Source of the DNA: Wolfiporia cocos
Lineage: Eukaryota; Basidiomycota; Agaricomycetes; Polyporales; Phaeolaceae
Assembly (NCBI GenBank): GCA_029448655.1
Contig: JACCLO010000010.1
Coordinates: 372,001-436,000, forward strand
Length of the DNA stretch: 64,000 nucleotides
Direction: 5' to 3'
Translations under genes and position numbers: made by a program
The notes under the pieces: generated by a model
Seen by the model: only the letters and a program-made list of their open reading frames with translations
Databases searched by the model: none
Told to the model about the DNA's origin: nothing
Shown here: positions 1 to 10,303 of the stretch, piece after piece
Layout of the letters: each line of letters starts with the position of its first letter
Numbering within the stretch: position 1 is the stretch's first letter

Positions 1-2179
1 GTTCTATTTACGCGTTGTATTGCTCTATTTACGCGATTCATTAGCTGAAGCGCTCAAGGCGCATATAGGCTGTATGAGCCTATGTTTCTTGCTTTCTCCC
101 GAACCACCACCATCTCTGCCCTTCATTATCATTCTACACCCTTGATAAGTCTACGACACACCGCTCTCCGCCGTTTGTTTCGCACTAACCGCTCGCGTAG
201 CTCTTGTATTCGTTGTGGCCACCCTCACCCACCGTTGCGCGGATTTCAGCAGTCTACATCAGGTTCGGTACGTAGATGCTCCCGTTATGCTATGGCATCC
301 TCTAACCCATTGCCTGCGTTGCCCTTCTCGGTGCTCTGTGCCCTTCGCCTTCGCTGTCGGGCGTTGGGTGTGTGACATCCTGATCATTCCACTTCGCTAA
401 CTGTGGCCCTTCGCACTTACGGGCCATACCACACTGGGGTCGTCTCACGACTCACCTCTCGCTTTCTACATCGCCCTTCCATTTCTTTGGCTGTACCACC
501 ACGCCTGTCTCAAGCCTTCCACCCCTTCACGAAGACCCTCCACTCATCACTCCTCTTCCCCTCCTCTAACCATTGTTACTCCCATTTTTAATCACTACCT
601 CTCCTGGGACATTAGTGTACTCTGCTTGTCTGTTCCTGTAGCGTCTGCGTTGTGTTATATGGTATAGGTATAGTGGATAGCGTCACACACTAACCCCCAG
701 CGCAATCGTCGACACGAGTTGCAACTGCTCGTCCAACACCTCGTCCAACCACAACGCAACCGTTTCGTCCCAAGACGACAAGTTCTATCATTTGTAAGTG
801 CTAGTGATAGGGTAAGGCAACTTTTACCCTCCCTTGAGTCAGAGCGACACCTCCCCGCAGCGATCAGTGTGTATTGGTTAGATAAGATGTCAGAGTTGAG
901 AGTTGTGAAGGCAGAGGCTGTAAGTGAACAAACACTAAGTGGTTTCCATCATTTCGCATTTGTGGCACAAAAGGAGTACGTGATGGTACCGCTAAGCATG
1001 ATTGCGGACGAGGAGCAGTTCAGCACGAGAGCGTCTAGTCTAACTTGGGTACAATTTCCCAGTGCCACCAGACACATCTTGCTCAACGTAACGGTAGGGA
1101 CCCCTTCCCTACCATTACTGTTGAGCATGTCGTATCCACGCCCTCATCTACGCCCAGGTACCCGGATGTGTGAGCCAGAGCATCAGGGTGCCGGTCTCTA
1201 AGTTGATGAGGGGGACGGACCTAGTCCGAGCCATTGCATACAGATGTGTTGTGGCATTGGACGTGGGTCCATTCCGATCTGTGCCTCAACGCTATGGTGA
1301 CTGACCTCCCCCTAAGTCGTTAGGCCTACGAGCTCAATTGTGCCTTCGTGCCGTAATCCTTGAATCGTCTTCTCGTAACACATATCGAGCCGATTTGCTG
1401 ATTGCCTCCTCTTCCCACAGGGTCGTCGCGCGCGATTCCAGCCTGGAGTACGAGATCATCATTGCATGATGCCGCAGATTGAGATGCTGTAATGGGCTTG
1501 GTTGTTACATTGTGAGTAACACCCGTCCGTTGCGTCCCTATGTATGGGTAACGTTCAGTTGACCCTCCAACACGGACAGATTGTTTCCGTTATACACCCT
1601 AGATTATGACAATATACGGATAAACCACAATGAGCCAGCGTTAGACGACAGATAATACGCTTTATCTTACGTAGCTCGGGTAATGACTAGGACTTGACAG
1701 TTGGGCATGGGACTTTGTGATGGTGGAGAGATTGTAACGTTAATGTACTGCTTATAATTGCACGCTTGATACATCTTACAGCTGTTTGAGTTTTGGAAAG
1801 GGTCATTGTTAAAGCTTCAAGCGGGGGCCTAAGATGCTCAGAGTTCACATCAAAGATACGACTCATACGGTATGGCGGAGCAGCTCATGTTGCGATCTTC
1901 AATTTAAATACATTCAACCCACTGGCCACAGTAGCTCGGTGCTAGTAGTGAGGGAGCAGCGAGCGTCTAACTTACTATTTAGTGCACCAGCGCGTCTGGT
2001 ACTATCATTCGCAGCGCCACCAACGCGACCTCACGCGCACGCGTCGCGACCACCATCAGTCGCGCTCCCTCCGCGCTCCTTCTCCAAGATAAACGCTTGG
2101 AAACAACGAGTAAGTAGTTCACAGCTTGAGAGTTTGGCACCTCATTATCCTCGGCCTCATAGATAAGGGACAGCCCACG
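1..2179. other. Region without a recognised gene
   Basis: About 1-620 is pyrimidine-rich on the + strand. An open frame at 719-1201 (+) could encode 160 residues but shows no motif I recognise and no clear splice signals. Nothing matches the LTR or MITE families seen elsewhere in the window. The last part, about 1800-2179, is the upstream region of the Rtt106-like gene. I cannot say whether the rest is decayed mobile DNA or the end of a neighbouring gene. Confidence 0.5.
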
Positions 2180-3865
2180 ATGGCCATCATAGATGCATTG
2201 TCGTATTTCGACACCCTTGCGCCCTCCACCCCTCCTGTCGTCCGACAGGAGCTATCAGCCCTCGACAAACAGAAAAAACACGCGATCGACATCCTTCTTC
2301 GAATGGTTCTGGGAGGACCATGTCCGCAAGGATCATCTGAAGAGCTGCGCACAGGCTGGCACAAGGCGCAGCAGGAGGCCACCGGCCTCATCGACAAGCT
2401 CAAAGCAGACGCCATTTCTGAGGGTGCAACCAAAAAACGATCACTTGATGACGAGCCGTCCGACGATAATCACATCAAACGCCCAAAGCTCTCGACGTCG
2501 CCGGACGCGGCGCCCACAGTCGAGGCAGACGACGTGGCGTCCACGGCCGAAGCGGACGATCCACCACAATTCACGCTTCATGCACTCTCGCTCACCTCCC
2601 CGATTCGCAAAAAGGCGGACATCACGGTCCACAAGCACACCCTCCGCCTCACGAACCCGGCCACGCGTGCGCCGGAGTACGCGCCCATCCCGCTGGTCAG
2701 TCTCCGTCGCGCATTTCTCCTTCCCACGCGCGGCAAAACCAAGCCGCACTGGACGGTCGCTCTCCTCCCGCGCGACGTCCCCGCAGCCCCCGGCAAGGCG
2801 CGCGCCAAGGACAAGGCGAAGGAGCAGCGGCAGCAGCAAAAAGAGGGCGAAGATACGCCTGCTGTCATGTTTGGCCTCGATGCCACCCCGCCGAGCCTCA
2901 GTACGACGGCGCACGCGGCTGGCGCTGCGCCCAAAACGACCGCACACGAGAAGGGCACGCCCGCGCTCGACTCGCTCCGCACGTTCCTCGCGCACCTGCC
3001 CATCCCGACCTTGCATCCGTCCACGGACGTCTTCCGGAGCGCATTCCCCAGCGGCTCGGCCATGGGCGGCGGCGGTGGCAGCGGCGCAGACGGCATCGCG
3101 GGGGTGGAGGCGTACCGCGGTGCAAAACCTGGTACGTTATGGTTCCTCTCCGAGGGCGTACTCTGGGACGGGAAGCCGGCCGAGTTCTTCGCGTTCAGAG
3201 ACCTTGCAAAGACCCAGGACGGCGACGCGGAAGGCGTCCGCACCATCAGCGCGACAGGGCGGACTTGCTCCGTTATCCTACGGCGCGTCGGGCAGTCTGA
3301 GGGACCTGAAGAGCGGGGTGACGAGGAGGAGGACGCGAAGACCGTCGACGTCGACTTTGGCATGATCGACGGTAAGGAGCAGGACGGGATCGCTCGCTGG
3401 GTCAAGAAGCACCGACACTTGTTTGGACGGCAGGACGCGCCCGAGCCGAGCGCGCCCAACAACGTCTCAGCCGCCGCGGCGGGAAGCGCCGTCGCTGGGC
3501 CAAGCGCAATTCCAGTCGACGAGGACGACGAAGACGAAGAGGACTCGGACTTTGTCGCGAACTCAGAGTCTGACGGCGGCTCCGCGACGAGCGACTCGGG
3601 GTCCGACTCGGGTGATGCTGCGTCCGTCGCCGAGGAGGAGGCCGAGGCGTCCGACGCAGACGACGATGTGGAGGCAGAAGGGGACGAAGGTGAGAAGCTG
3701 GATCCAGCGCAGCATCCGCTGCTGCGGCCTGGTGCGATGCCGCGCATGTCAAAAGCTGCAATGGAGGCGGTGGTGGGGATGGTTGAGGCAGACATGATGG
3801 GTGGCGGCCGAGGACTCAAGCAGGACACGGAGGATGGAGATGAAGAGGACGAGCTCGACGAGTAG
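2180..3865 (+). CDS. Rtt106-like histone chaperone
   Basis: Single-exon gene of 561 codons. Rtt106-family proteins bind H3-H4, notably H3 acetylated at K56, and deposit it on newly replicated or silenced chromatin in the nucleus. The N-terminus (about 1-75) is helical, as in the family's dimerisation region. Residues about 130-200 fit the first PH-like domain. Residues about 275-415 fit the second: GTLWFLSEGVLWDGKPAEFF is the typical aromatic strand, followed by a stretch ending VDFGMIDGKEQDGIARWVKK. Residues about 440-515 are an Asp/Glu/Ser-rich tail, usual for fungal Rtt106, and the protein ends in another acidic stretch. A basic KRPKL patch near residue 99 could be a nuclear signal. I chose the ATG at 2180 because it opens the conserved N-terminus; the upstream in-frame ATG at 2126 adds 18 unrelated residues. 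A Pob3 or Spt16-M-like protein is the main alternative, but the length and acidic tail favour Rtt106. Confidence 0.85.
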   Translation: MAIIDALSYFDTLAPSTPPVVRQELSALDKQKKHAIDILLRMVLGGPCPQGSSEELRTGWHKAQQEATGLIDKLKADAISEGATKKRSLDDEPSDDNHIKRPKLSTSPDAAPTVEADDVASTAEADDPPQFTLHALSLTSPIRKKADITVHKHTLRLTNPATRAPEYAPIPLVSLRRAFLLPTRGKTKPHWTVALLPRDVPAAPGKARAKDKAKEQRQQQKEGEDTPAVMFGLDATPPSLSTTAHAAGAAPKTTAHEKGTPALDSLRTFLAHLPIPTLHPSTDVFRSAFPSGSAMGGGGGSGADGIAGVEAYRGAKPGTLWFLSEGVLWDGKPAEFFAFRDLAKTQDGDAEGVRTISATGRTCSVILRRVGQSEGPEERGDEEEDAKTVDVDFGMIDGKEQDGIARWVKKHRHLFGRQDAPEPSAPNNVSAAAAGSAVAGPSAIPVDEDDEDEEDSDFVANSESDGGSATSDSGSDSGDAASVAEEEAEASDADDDVEAEGDEGEKLDPAQHPLLRPGAMPRMSKAAMEAVVGMVEADMMGGGRGLKQDTEDGDEEDELDE

Positions 3866-5211
3866 AATGGATTGCCACTCTGTGCAGACTGGATCATGAT
3901 GCATGTGTAACAACAGCCTAAGACACGTTGATTCGGACTATCTGGTGTATAATGCGAAATGGGATTGACGTTACTCCAAACCGGCTCGCATTGCCTTATT
4001 GAACTGAAGCTGGCGTGTACTTTGCGCTAAGCCTTGTTTTCAGGCACTCTATCGTGCGCTACCCATACATACCGGGGCCCGGAACTACTCACAACAAACC
4101 AGGGACGCGACAAGAAACGACGGACGATCTCAGATTCAAATATATTTTAGATTGTAGAGGCCTGTGGCACCAAGATAGGCGCAAAGATCCAGAACTGCGC
4201 ACCGACATGCCAACACAAGACACTGCAATGATCAGATCGCCTCTAGATCTCTTTGGATCGGTAATCTGCGCCACAGAACAACTGGAGTGGCATGCATGGT
4301 CATACAGCGGCGATCGGCGATCGGCACCGTCTTGGATCCCTGCGCCCGCCGCGTTTGCTTCTTTGGATCCCCTGTGGTCCCGACCTCGACATACAAACCC
4401 CCCTGCGCATCTTGTTCCTTGTCCCCGCCTCCCGTGGTCCGTCCGCGACACGAGGTGTAAGGTTTGCTTTGCAGTCTCGCCAGATACGCCGAACTTCGTT
4501 TATTCCAGCGTTATGCAGCGAGGGGGAGTAGAATACAAGACAAGACTTCCCCTCTCGACGCGCGAGAGGATCAACGTACGCGGAGATTACGTAATCCCAA
4601 AGTGGCGCTGCCTTACACGAGGTGTCGCCCGGGAGCCGCAGCGCCCCTGCGGGGAGACATACCTATAACGTCGATCCCGCCCGCGCCACGAGCACACACG
4701 TCTGTGGCGTCTCTACTCGCTGGCCTGCCAGGGGTACAATCGAATGGCGTCCGCCGCGGGTCGCACGGCCCTTTTTGCAACCTGAAGGAGGCATGTGGCG
4801 TTGGAACTTGGTGCTCAGCGCTCACATTGCCAAGCAGCTTTGTATGCCACACAGATCTAGAGAGAGTAACTCAGTAAGCACAATGCATATGGACGTAACA
4901 GATCTAGAGGAGGTTACAGTTCAATGTGATCACGAGTTTCTGTGCTGTCAGCTGTCGAACTATCCCCCCTGTTTTTGGATATTTTGGTCCAGCTGTGTGG
5001 TCTTCTATCACTGACCACGCGATATTCATCGCGGCCGGGAGTATACGTCTATCGTGCGAGCGTCATCCGTCCTCTTTGTTGAGACGCACCTTGCGCAGAC
5101 CGATGTCCTCGTCACCTGGGTCAGTCTTTGATTCTATATGGCACTCTTTAGCGTACGATTTCGTAATCGGTCAAAGCTGACGGTTCAAGCAGCCCTATCA
5201 TATCTATTGGT
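3866..5211. other. Intergenic region, no gene recognised
   Basis: Lies between the Rtt106-like gene and the first CENP-B/Tc5-type gene. Open frames on both strands overlap each other and show no recognisable motif. The sequence is CpG-rich and unlike the transposon-derived parts of the window. The upstream exon or exons of the next gene probably lie in about 4900-5210, but I could not place a start codon. Confidence 0.5.
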
Positions 5212-6285
5212 GTGCAAGCCGCACAGCAACCGAATATTCAGCAGCAGCATCAGCAAACCACAACCGATAGTGAGCACTAGTAACTCTTCATCACATATTC
5301 TGACAGTTGCTCATTGATATTTTGCTACTGCAGACGTACCTGCGGACGTGGCCTGTATAGAAGGTATGCACTGTGACGTCAGGTCTCCCCAATTCCGTTG
5401 TCACAAAACTCGTTCAACACCAGCACATGGGACCCTCCAGACTGGAGAGACAAGGCGACGCCCCCTTCAGAAGCTCAAGAGAAACAACTTGCATACCATA
5501 GCTAAGAAGGCTATTTGCGAGGCCTACGCTGCGAACCCGGAGCTAAAGCATCGAGAGATAGCCGCCCAGTGGGGCGTTGGTCGCAGCACGGTGACTAAAA
5601 TTCTGGCGGACAAAGAAAGGTGGCTACGATCGCGACAACATCCAAACCTCAAGGTGTACCGGAATACGTGTGTCGTGCATGTTTTCCCACGGATCCGATC
5701 AGCTGAGATCGCGCCTTTGATAGCGAAGTGAAGCTCTTTTACTTGGAGCAAGAAGTCAGACGCGCTATACACAAGCTACATGGCCAGGATCCCATCACTA
5801 ATGCCAAGCTCAAGCATCTTGCCATACACTATAGCTCTAGGCATGAGCATAACCTGGAACCTCGGAGCAAGGCCAGTGGTACGTGGGTACGAAAGTTCAA
5901 GATGAGACAGGGCATCAAAGGTACATATTACTGGGGGCACGGGCCGCGTACCGCAAAGAAGGTGCAGGAAGCCTTCGGGATTTTTTATGGACTTTTCAGG
6001 CTCCCCGATCTCCGAGCGGACCTGGAGGCAAACATGAGGGACATTCCGGATAACTTCGACAAGGATACATGGTCCAAGATCCAGTCTGGGACTCGCAAGC
6101 GCATCAACGAGCTGCTTTCAGCGGATCGGATGCTCCATGGGGTCGTTAGATACCTCCTCAATCGACCTGCGGGCATAGATTATTTGCTTACTCCGTGGGA
6201 GCTTGAGGACCTTGCCTCTATTCCCGCAGCACTAGTCACTTACAGACGAAAATTTTGGGAATTTCTCGGATTGATGCAGGGATAA
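5212..6285 (+). CDS. CENP-B/Tc5-type double HTH protein without DDE domain, copy 1
   Basis: Spliced gene with unknown 5' end. Readable exons are about 5212-5269, 5334-5667 and 5724-6285; both introns (64 and 56 bp) are GT-AG and the frame is kept across them. The middle exon encodes a CENP-B/pogo N-terminal helix-turn-helix: KKAICEAYAANPELKHREIA, then a recognition helix with WGVGRSTVTKIL. The last exon opens with a second Tc5-type helix-turn-helix (residues around ITNAKLKHLAIHYSS to WVRKFKMRQGIKG). In pogo/Fot1 transposases a DDE nuclease follows; here there are only about 120 helical residues ending at a TAA, with a basic segment, a LLTPWELEDLASIP stretch and a terminal RRKFWEF. The first readable exon is Gln-rich. 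It belongs to a family with two other members in this window. A DNA-binding role is inferred from the folds; the biological function is unknown. Confidence 0.6.
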
Positions 6286-6659
6286 GGGAGAGTCGTACGC
6301 GTAATAAATGGCAGCTACATCTTGGAATAACTGCCACATGCCGGCTAAAGTCGTGCGTACCACTCGGCTTCCGTAAATTGTTGATGCATCCGATGTCCAT
6401 TACATCATATCTCAGTCGTGTAACCAGGCTGAAGCCATACTTTTCGTAAGTGAATTCCTAACATTTGGCCGCATTGAGACTTCTTGGAAAATGTTCTGCG
6501 AAAGGACAACATGATGACAGACTCACAAATGTAGAGTTTCAGTCAATTATCTTAATCTGCCAACTGCCCTTCACTTAAGAAATTGCAGTTGCGAGCTAGG
6601 TATGCACGCAGATTAATCTGCTAGCTGCGGCAGATTAATCTACTGTGACAATAAAATGG

Positions 6660-6745
6660 TACATCCAGGATTCGAACCAAGGACCTTAGTGCAGATCAGA
6701 ATAAGAGCATCACAGCATACATTAGCCAACTGAGCTACAGTGCAA
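6660..6745 (-). other. tRNA-like sequence in left arm of foldback copy 1
   Basis: On the - strand it reads a perfect A box (TAGCTCAGTTGG, 6726-6737) followed by a perfect B box (GGTTCGAATCC, 6668-6678), then a 3' end resembling TACCA. I could not draw a good seven-base acceptor stem or a normal anticodon arm, so this is probably a tRNA-derived Pol III promoter and not a working tRNA. Confidence 0.6.
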
Positions 6746-7034
6746 CTAGTGTCTGCCCCATTTTAAGCAATATATAGAGTATTTGTAAACTTCATTTTTG
6801 CAGTTTCACATCTTCCATAACACAAATACAAATGAATCTGCCTCTAAAGACCTGTGATTCCAGTGTATCCAGCTTTCCCATGGTGAGTTGCTCCAGGTCA
6901 AGTATGGTAAATCAAGCTACCACTATCATTGATTTCTTTATGCTTGTTGTAGCAGTTAGTTGCCTTGATGATTTGCGGAAATTGTGTGTCAAATTTGTGT
7001 TATATATATTTTGATTGGTCAAGGGTAATTGTTG

Positions 7035-7121
7035 TCACTATGGCTCAGTTGGCTAATTATGCTGCAATGCTCTTATTCTGATCTGTGCTATGGTCCTTGG
7101 TTCGAATCCTGGATGTACCAT
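7035..7121 (+). other. tRNA-like sequence in right arm of foldback copy 1
   Basis: Mirror copy of the left-arm sequence, pointing out of the element. A box TGGCTCAGTTGG (7041-7052), B box GGTTCGAATCC (7099-7109), ending GTACCA. The acceptor stem is poor, as in the left arm. Confidence 0.6.
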
Positions 7122-7663
7122 TTTATTGTCACAGTAGATTAATCTGCCACAGCTAGCAGATTAATCTGTGTGCATACCTAGCTCGCAACTGTGATTTCTT
7201 AAGCGAAGGGCAGTTGGCAGATTAAGATAATTGACTGAAGTCCCTCCACAAATATACTCACCAGAAAATGAGGAGCAAAGCAAAAGTTGACATATGCAGA
7301 GAGGGCTGAAAGTAGGCCGAAGACGCAACATCAGTATATCTAATGTTGCGTGCGACTGAGACCGTTACTGAATGATAGTGTTGGGAAATGCTTGGGTGGC
7401 CATGCTCACTAGTATGAGACTATTGTACTCGCTCACCGTGTGAGTATGGGATATCTGAATCCGTCCTGGGAACAGGGAATCCCAGTAACCTGAACACATT
7501 GAAGAGGAATTCAACTCATGATTCAGAAGGAGACGCAATATAGATCAAATTTTCAGTACAATCCACACAAACCACTAGGTGCAGAGACCCCGTGTAGCTT
7601 TATAACTCACACCAGCAATGAGTACAAGATCAAGCAATTGCAAGGGGTTACAGCACGACCTGC

Positions 7664-9160
7664 TCAAAGCTGTGAGCTGAGCCTGGCCAAGCCAACTTAA
7701 GCCGGGCTGAGCCTAGCCTTGGGGGCGGCTTGTGATGGCTCAGGGCCCGGCTTGGATTGTGAGCCAGCTGTAGCCAAGCCCTGAGGCCTGAGGCCCAGTG
7801 AAAGTACCACATATCCACGAGATATCGATATATACTAGAGTGTACCAAAATATATCATTGAGATATCCATATATACTAGAATATATCAAAAGCTATTTGC
7901 CAAGGGTCTGGGTGGTATGATTACCAGTGCCAAGACTTTTGTCCTACCCATACATACTCATTGATATATCCTCGTCAATAAAAGTCGCATATGAGTTTAT
8001 TTTGACCTGATGTCAAGTTGAGTTCATCACTGACTGAGTCTGTTGTCCTGTCTCGAGCTTGTCATGTCGTCTGTCAATTTTCCTCATTTCTACCTCATAC
8101 TCACTCGAGGTCTTCATGGCTCTGGTAGGGTAATCATAGAGGAGATCAGTCGCTTCATCATGAAATGGCAGAGGTGTGTATATCCCCACTTCTTGCCTAA
8201 GTACCTTATCTACCCCTCACACACACACTATGGCTGCACCAACAGCGCTAAGCACATTTTAAGTGGTACGAGTATGCCGCTGAAGTCCATGAGTACAAAA
8301 GTCTGCTCTGATTCAGCCACAGGGGTGAAAGCACTTCAATTGCTTAAGTACGCGAATACAAACATTTTCTACACTACATAAGTACTCCAGTCTATGCCAT
8401 GGAAACTAACCAGCTCACCTAAACCTCAACCGCAGGAAGCAAAAGTGATTGAGATGGAGGTGTGAACATCTCGTCTTACATTTACATGCTAAAGTTCAGT
8501 GGATAATATTTTAGCACATACCAACTCCCGCCATTGGGCATGGCGACCTGGCAGCAACTGGCGCCATTGGCCTCGACCTCCTGCAGATCGTCCGCTGCTC
8601 AGTGTACCCTGGCCACCACCTTTTAACAGCACCACCAATTGCACAAGGCACTGCCTCACTCACCGATATCAGCAGCACAGCACTTGCTATTTCACCAGGA
8701 GCTTGGTATTCTCTGTCGGGTTTTGGGTACACACAAATGGCAGGTGAGGGTAGATTTAAGTATTTTCTGGTACAGTGCAAAGCCTGCACCGATACGTTTT
8801 AGTAGCTTCTGATATATATTGATACATTCTGATTTGTTCGTGATGCAAAGGCCACTACATATAAGATATCTTTAGGTATATGCTCTATAAACTGAATGGT
8901 ACCCAGAATAGGTTCTAGTATTTTATGGTAGCATCTGCAATGTCTTTGGGCGCCTACTGACATATCAAAAGCTAGTGAAAAGTCGGAATTCCAATCTAAA
9001 CCTATCCGATATATTTCGATAGCTTCTGATAGGGTGATTCTTCACTGGGCCTGAGGCCTGAGCCGGTGGCTTTAGGTGTGCAACTGTAGCTTTGTTGTAA
9101 TAAGCGAAAATAGGCCCATGGGTACAAGATTATGCATACTTTCATCTTAAATATTCTCAA
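7664..9160. other. Degenerate GC-rich hAT-like remnant and unassigned sequence
   Basis: About 7670-7800 is made of GGCCAAGCC/GGGCTGAGCC-type units very like the ends of the hAT-like MITE at 17466-18831, and a shorter patch of the same kind lies near 9048-9070. I could not find a terminal inverted repeat or target-site duplication. Between them lies AT-richer sequence with repeated GATATATC motifs and no recognisable gene; the open frame at 8043-8381 has no identifiable motif. Confidence 0.35.
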
Positions 9161-9161
9161 C

Positions 9162-9295
9162 AACCGTTGACACACGCACAACCTCAGACACACACCGGGG
9201 GAAGGGAGATCGCTCAGAGGTGCCTTCCTGGACCGGGCATCTAAGGCTGAAATGGCCAAGACAAGTCTGAGGTTCGCTCAAGACTGTCTGGCATA
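9162..9295. repeat. Dispersed repeat, copy 1 (matches 51778-51908)
   Basis: About 130 bp shared with 51778-51908, including ACACACC-GGGGGAAGGG, CCTTCCTGG and TCTGAGGTTCGCTCAAGACT. It abuts the truncated end of the Helitron remnant. Family unknown. Confidence 0.6.
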
Positions 9296-9298
9296 TAT

Positions 9299-10303
9299 AA
9301 AGGCCATCCTGCCTATTGCAAAGTCCCGTTGCCTGACCTTCCAGGAACGGGTCCTTGCATTCCACACAAAGTGCTATGGAAAATCTTGATACAGGTGCTG
9401 TGTTGCCCCTGGAAGCTCACAATTTGCTGTGAACCATTCTGTAAGCTGTGTGTTACGGTTATTTTGATTTTTCGAATATCGGCAGAACTCACCACCGGGC
9501 GAATACGATACAGGGACTTGTTGCGCAACCAACTCCCCTGGCTACTCGTGACTCTACTGGGCGCATCCCCAGTTGTACTAGTCTATAGGGCGCGTTTCAT
9601 CACTGGCAGATCCAACTCTGCCACCGTTTCATGTTCATCGGATATTAGCTGATAGATGGCGTTCAACCGCCATCATTCCTATCTATTGTCTCAGATATAT
9701 CACTACATACTTATCAAACGTTTGGTACTATAGCGTAGATAGTAGCGGTGACATCTGGGACAGGCTTGACCCCTGAAAGTTAACGTAGTATATAAACTCA
9801 TGTACTTACTGTCGAGGCTCCTCAGCTCGACCTTGTTGTACAAACAAGAAGTCTTATACTCATTCTCAAACGTAGGAAACTACGCTCAGTATTTCTCTCT
9901 CGAGCAACCGAACGACTAGGTCCTCGAAGTGCACACTGACTTCTCGGATCTAGGCGAGTCTTATATTCTATTTAGACTCGCATCTGAACAGATTATATCC
10001 TCTAACGCGTATTGGATATTATACGATCTCCTAAGGATTTCACTTAGGACCCGAAGGCATCTAACGAGTATTTGCCTTGCATACGGCGACGCGCCTACGT
10101 GCAGAAGAACGATCTATATTCGCGACACGAATATACGAACGGGTATTCGACCCGTAACACTGTGTCTTTGTTGAGGATGGATGGTCAGTGACTTCTTGTG
10201 GATTGTCTCCCTCAGTAAAGAACACCATCTGTTCGTCCTTCAGATGAACAGTCAGCCGGTAGACAGCAGGCTTCTCCTCATGCATGGAGAATTCTGCAAT
10301 GTG
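9299..10303 (-). pseudogene. Duplicated Helitron segment, interrupted by a solo LTR
   Basis: A second tandem copy of part of the adjacent Helitron coding region: 9299-9450 plus 10160-10303 match 10466-10752 almost exactly. In the - strand frame it encodes the stretch from the HIAEFSMHEEKPAVYR motif through the TEWFTAN region. A solo LTR (9451-10159) sits inside it. The junction with the main remnant lies near 10303-10312, just after the segment encoding GLLEDDGD, so the reading frame changes there. No PIF1 helicase segment is visible beyond it. Confidence 0.75.
9451..10159 (-). mobile_element. Solo LTR, family A, copy 1
   Basis: 709 bp bounded by TGTTAC...GTAACA and flanked by a perfect 5-bp target duplication CTGTG (9446-9450 and 10160-10164). 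The uninterrupted version of the insertion site is present at about 10602-10612 in the tandem duplicate. It is in reverse orientation relative to the other two family-A copies. It has no gag/pol coding sequence. Confidence 0.9.

Larger units (their letters stand above)
6532..7246 (+). mobile_element. tRNA-armed foldback element, copy 1 (hAT-like MITE)
   Basis: 715 bp with long, nearly symmetric terminal inverted repeats of over 200 bp. The left end begins TAGAGTTTCAGTCAATTATC and the right end finishes GATAATTGACTGAAGTCCCTC. It is flanked by an 8-bp duplication matching 7/8 (CACAAATG at 6524-6531, CACAAATA at 7247-7254). The homologous site at about 17270 lacks the element. Each arm holds an outward-facing tRNA-like sequence with intact A and B boxes. 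An 8-bp duplication and a TAGAG terminus fit hAT-type transposition. The centre holds a 60-codon open frame at 6832-7014 conserved in the other copies, but there is no transposase. Confidence 0.8.
6286..7663. repeat. 3' flank of HTH copy 1, duplicated at 16.86-19.06 kb
   Basis: Ignoring the foldback element at 6532-7246, this flank aligns by eye with 16856-17465 plus 18832-19060. Shared landmarks include the last codons of the HTH gene (6176-6260 against 16856-16960), ACAGACTCACA (about 6516 and 17260), ATAGTGTTGGG (about 7375 and 17353), GTGTGAG-ATGGGATA (about 7438 and 18834), CACTAGGTGCAGAGACCC (about 7572 and 18954) and AGCACGA (about 7653 and 19035). It is an old segmental duplication, not a transposon terminus. 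Confidence 0.7.

Noticed and set aside
719..1201. LTR retrotransposon gag after an LTR at 1-715
   Set aside because: No terminal TG...CA repeat pair, no duplication, and the protein has no capsid or zinc-knuckle features.
2578..3897. 439-codon open frame on the - strand
   Set aside because: It is the antisense shadow of the Rtt106-like gene; its serine-rich sequence reflects the acidic codons on the other strand.
6832..7014. 60-codon frame in foldback element as a conserved gene
   Set aside because: Conservation among three copies is explained by recent transposition, and the third copy alters its end.
6660..7121. Functional tRNA genes
   Set aside because: A and B boxes are good, but acceptor and anticodon stems do not fold well and the sequences occur as mirror copies in mobile element arms.
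7664..9075. A second complete hAT-like MITE
   Set aside because: GC-rich sub-terminal repeats are present, but neither terminal inverted repeats nor an 8-bp duplication could be found.
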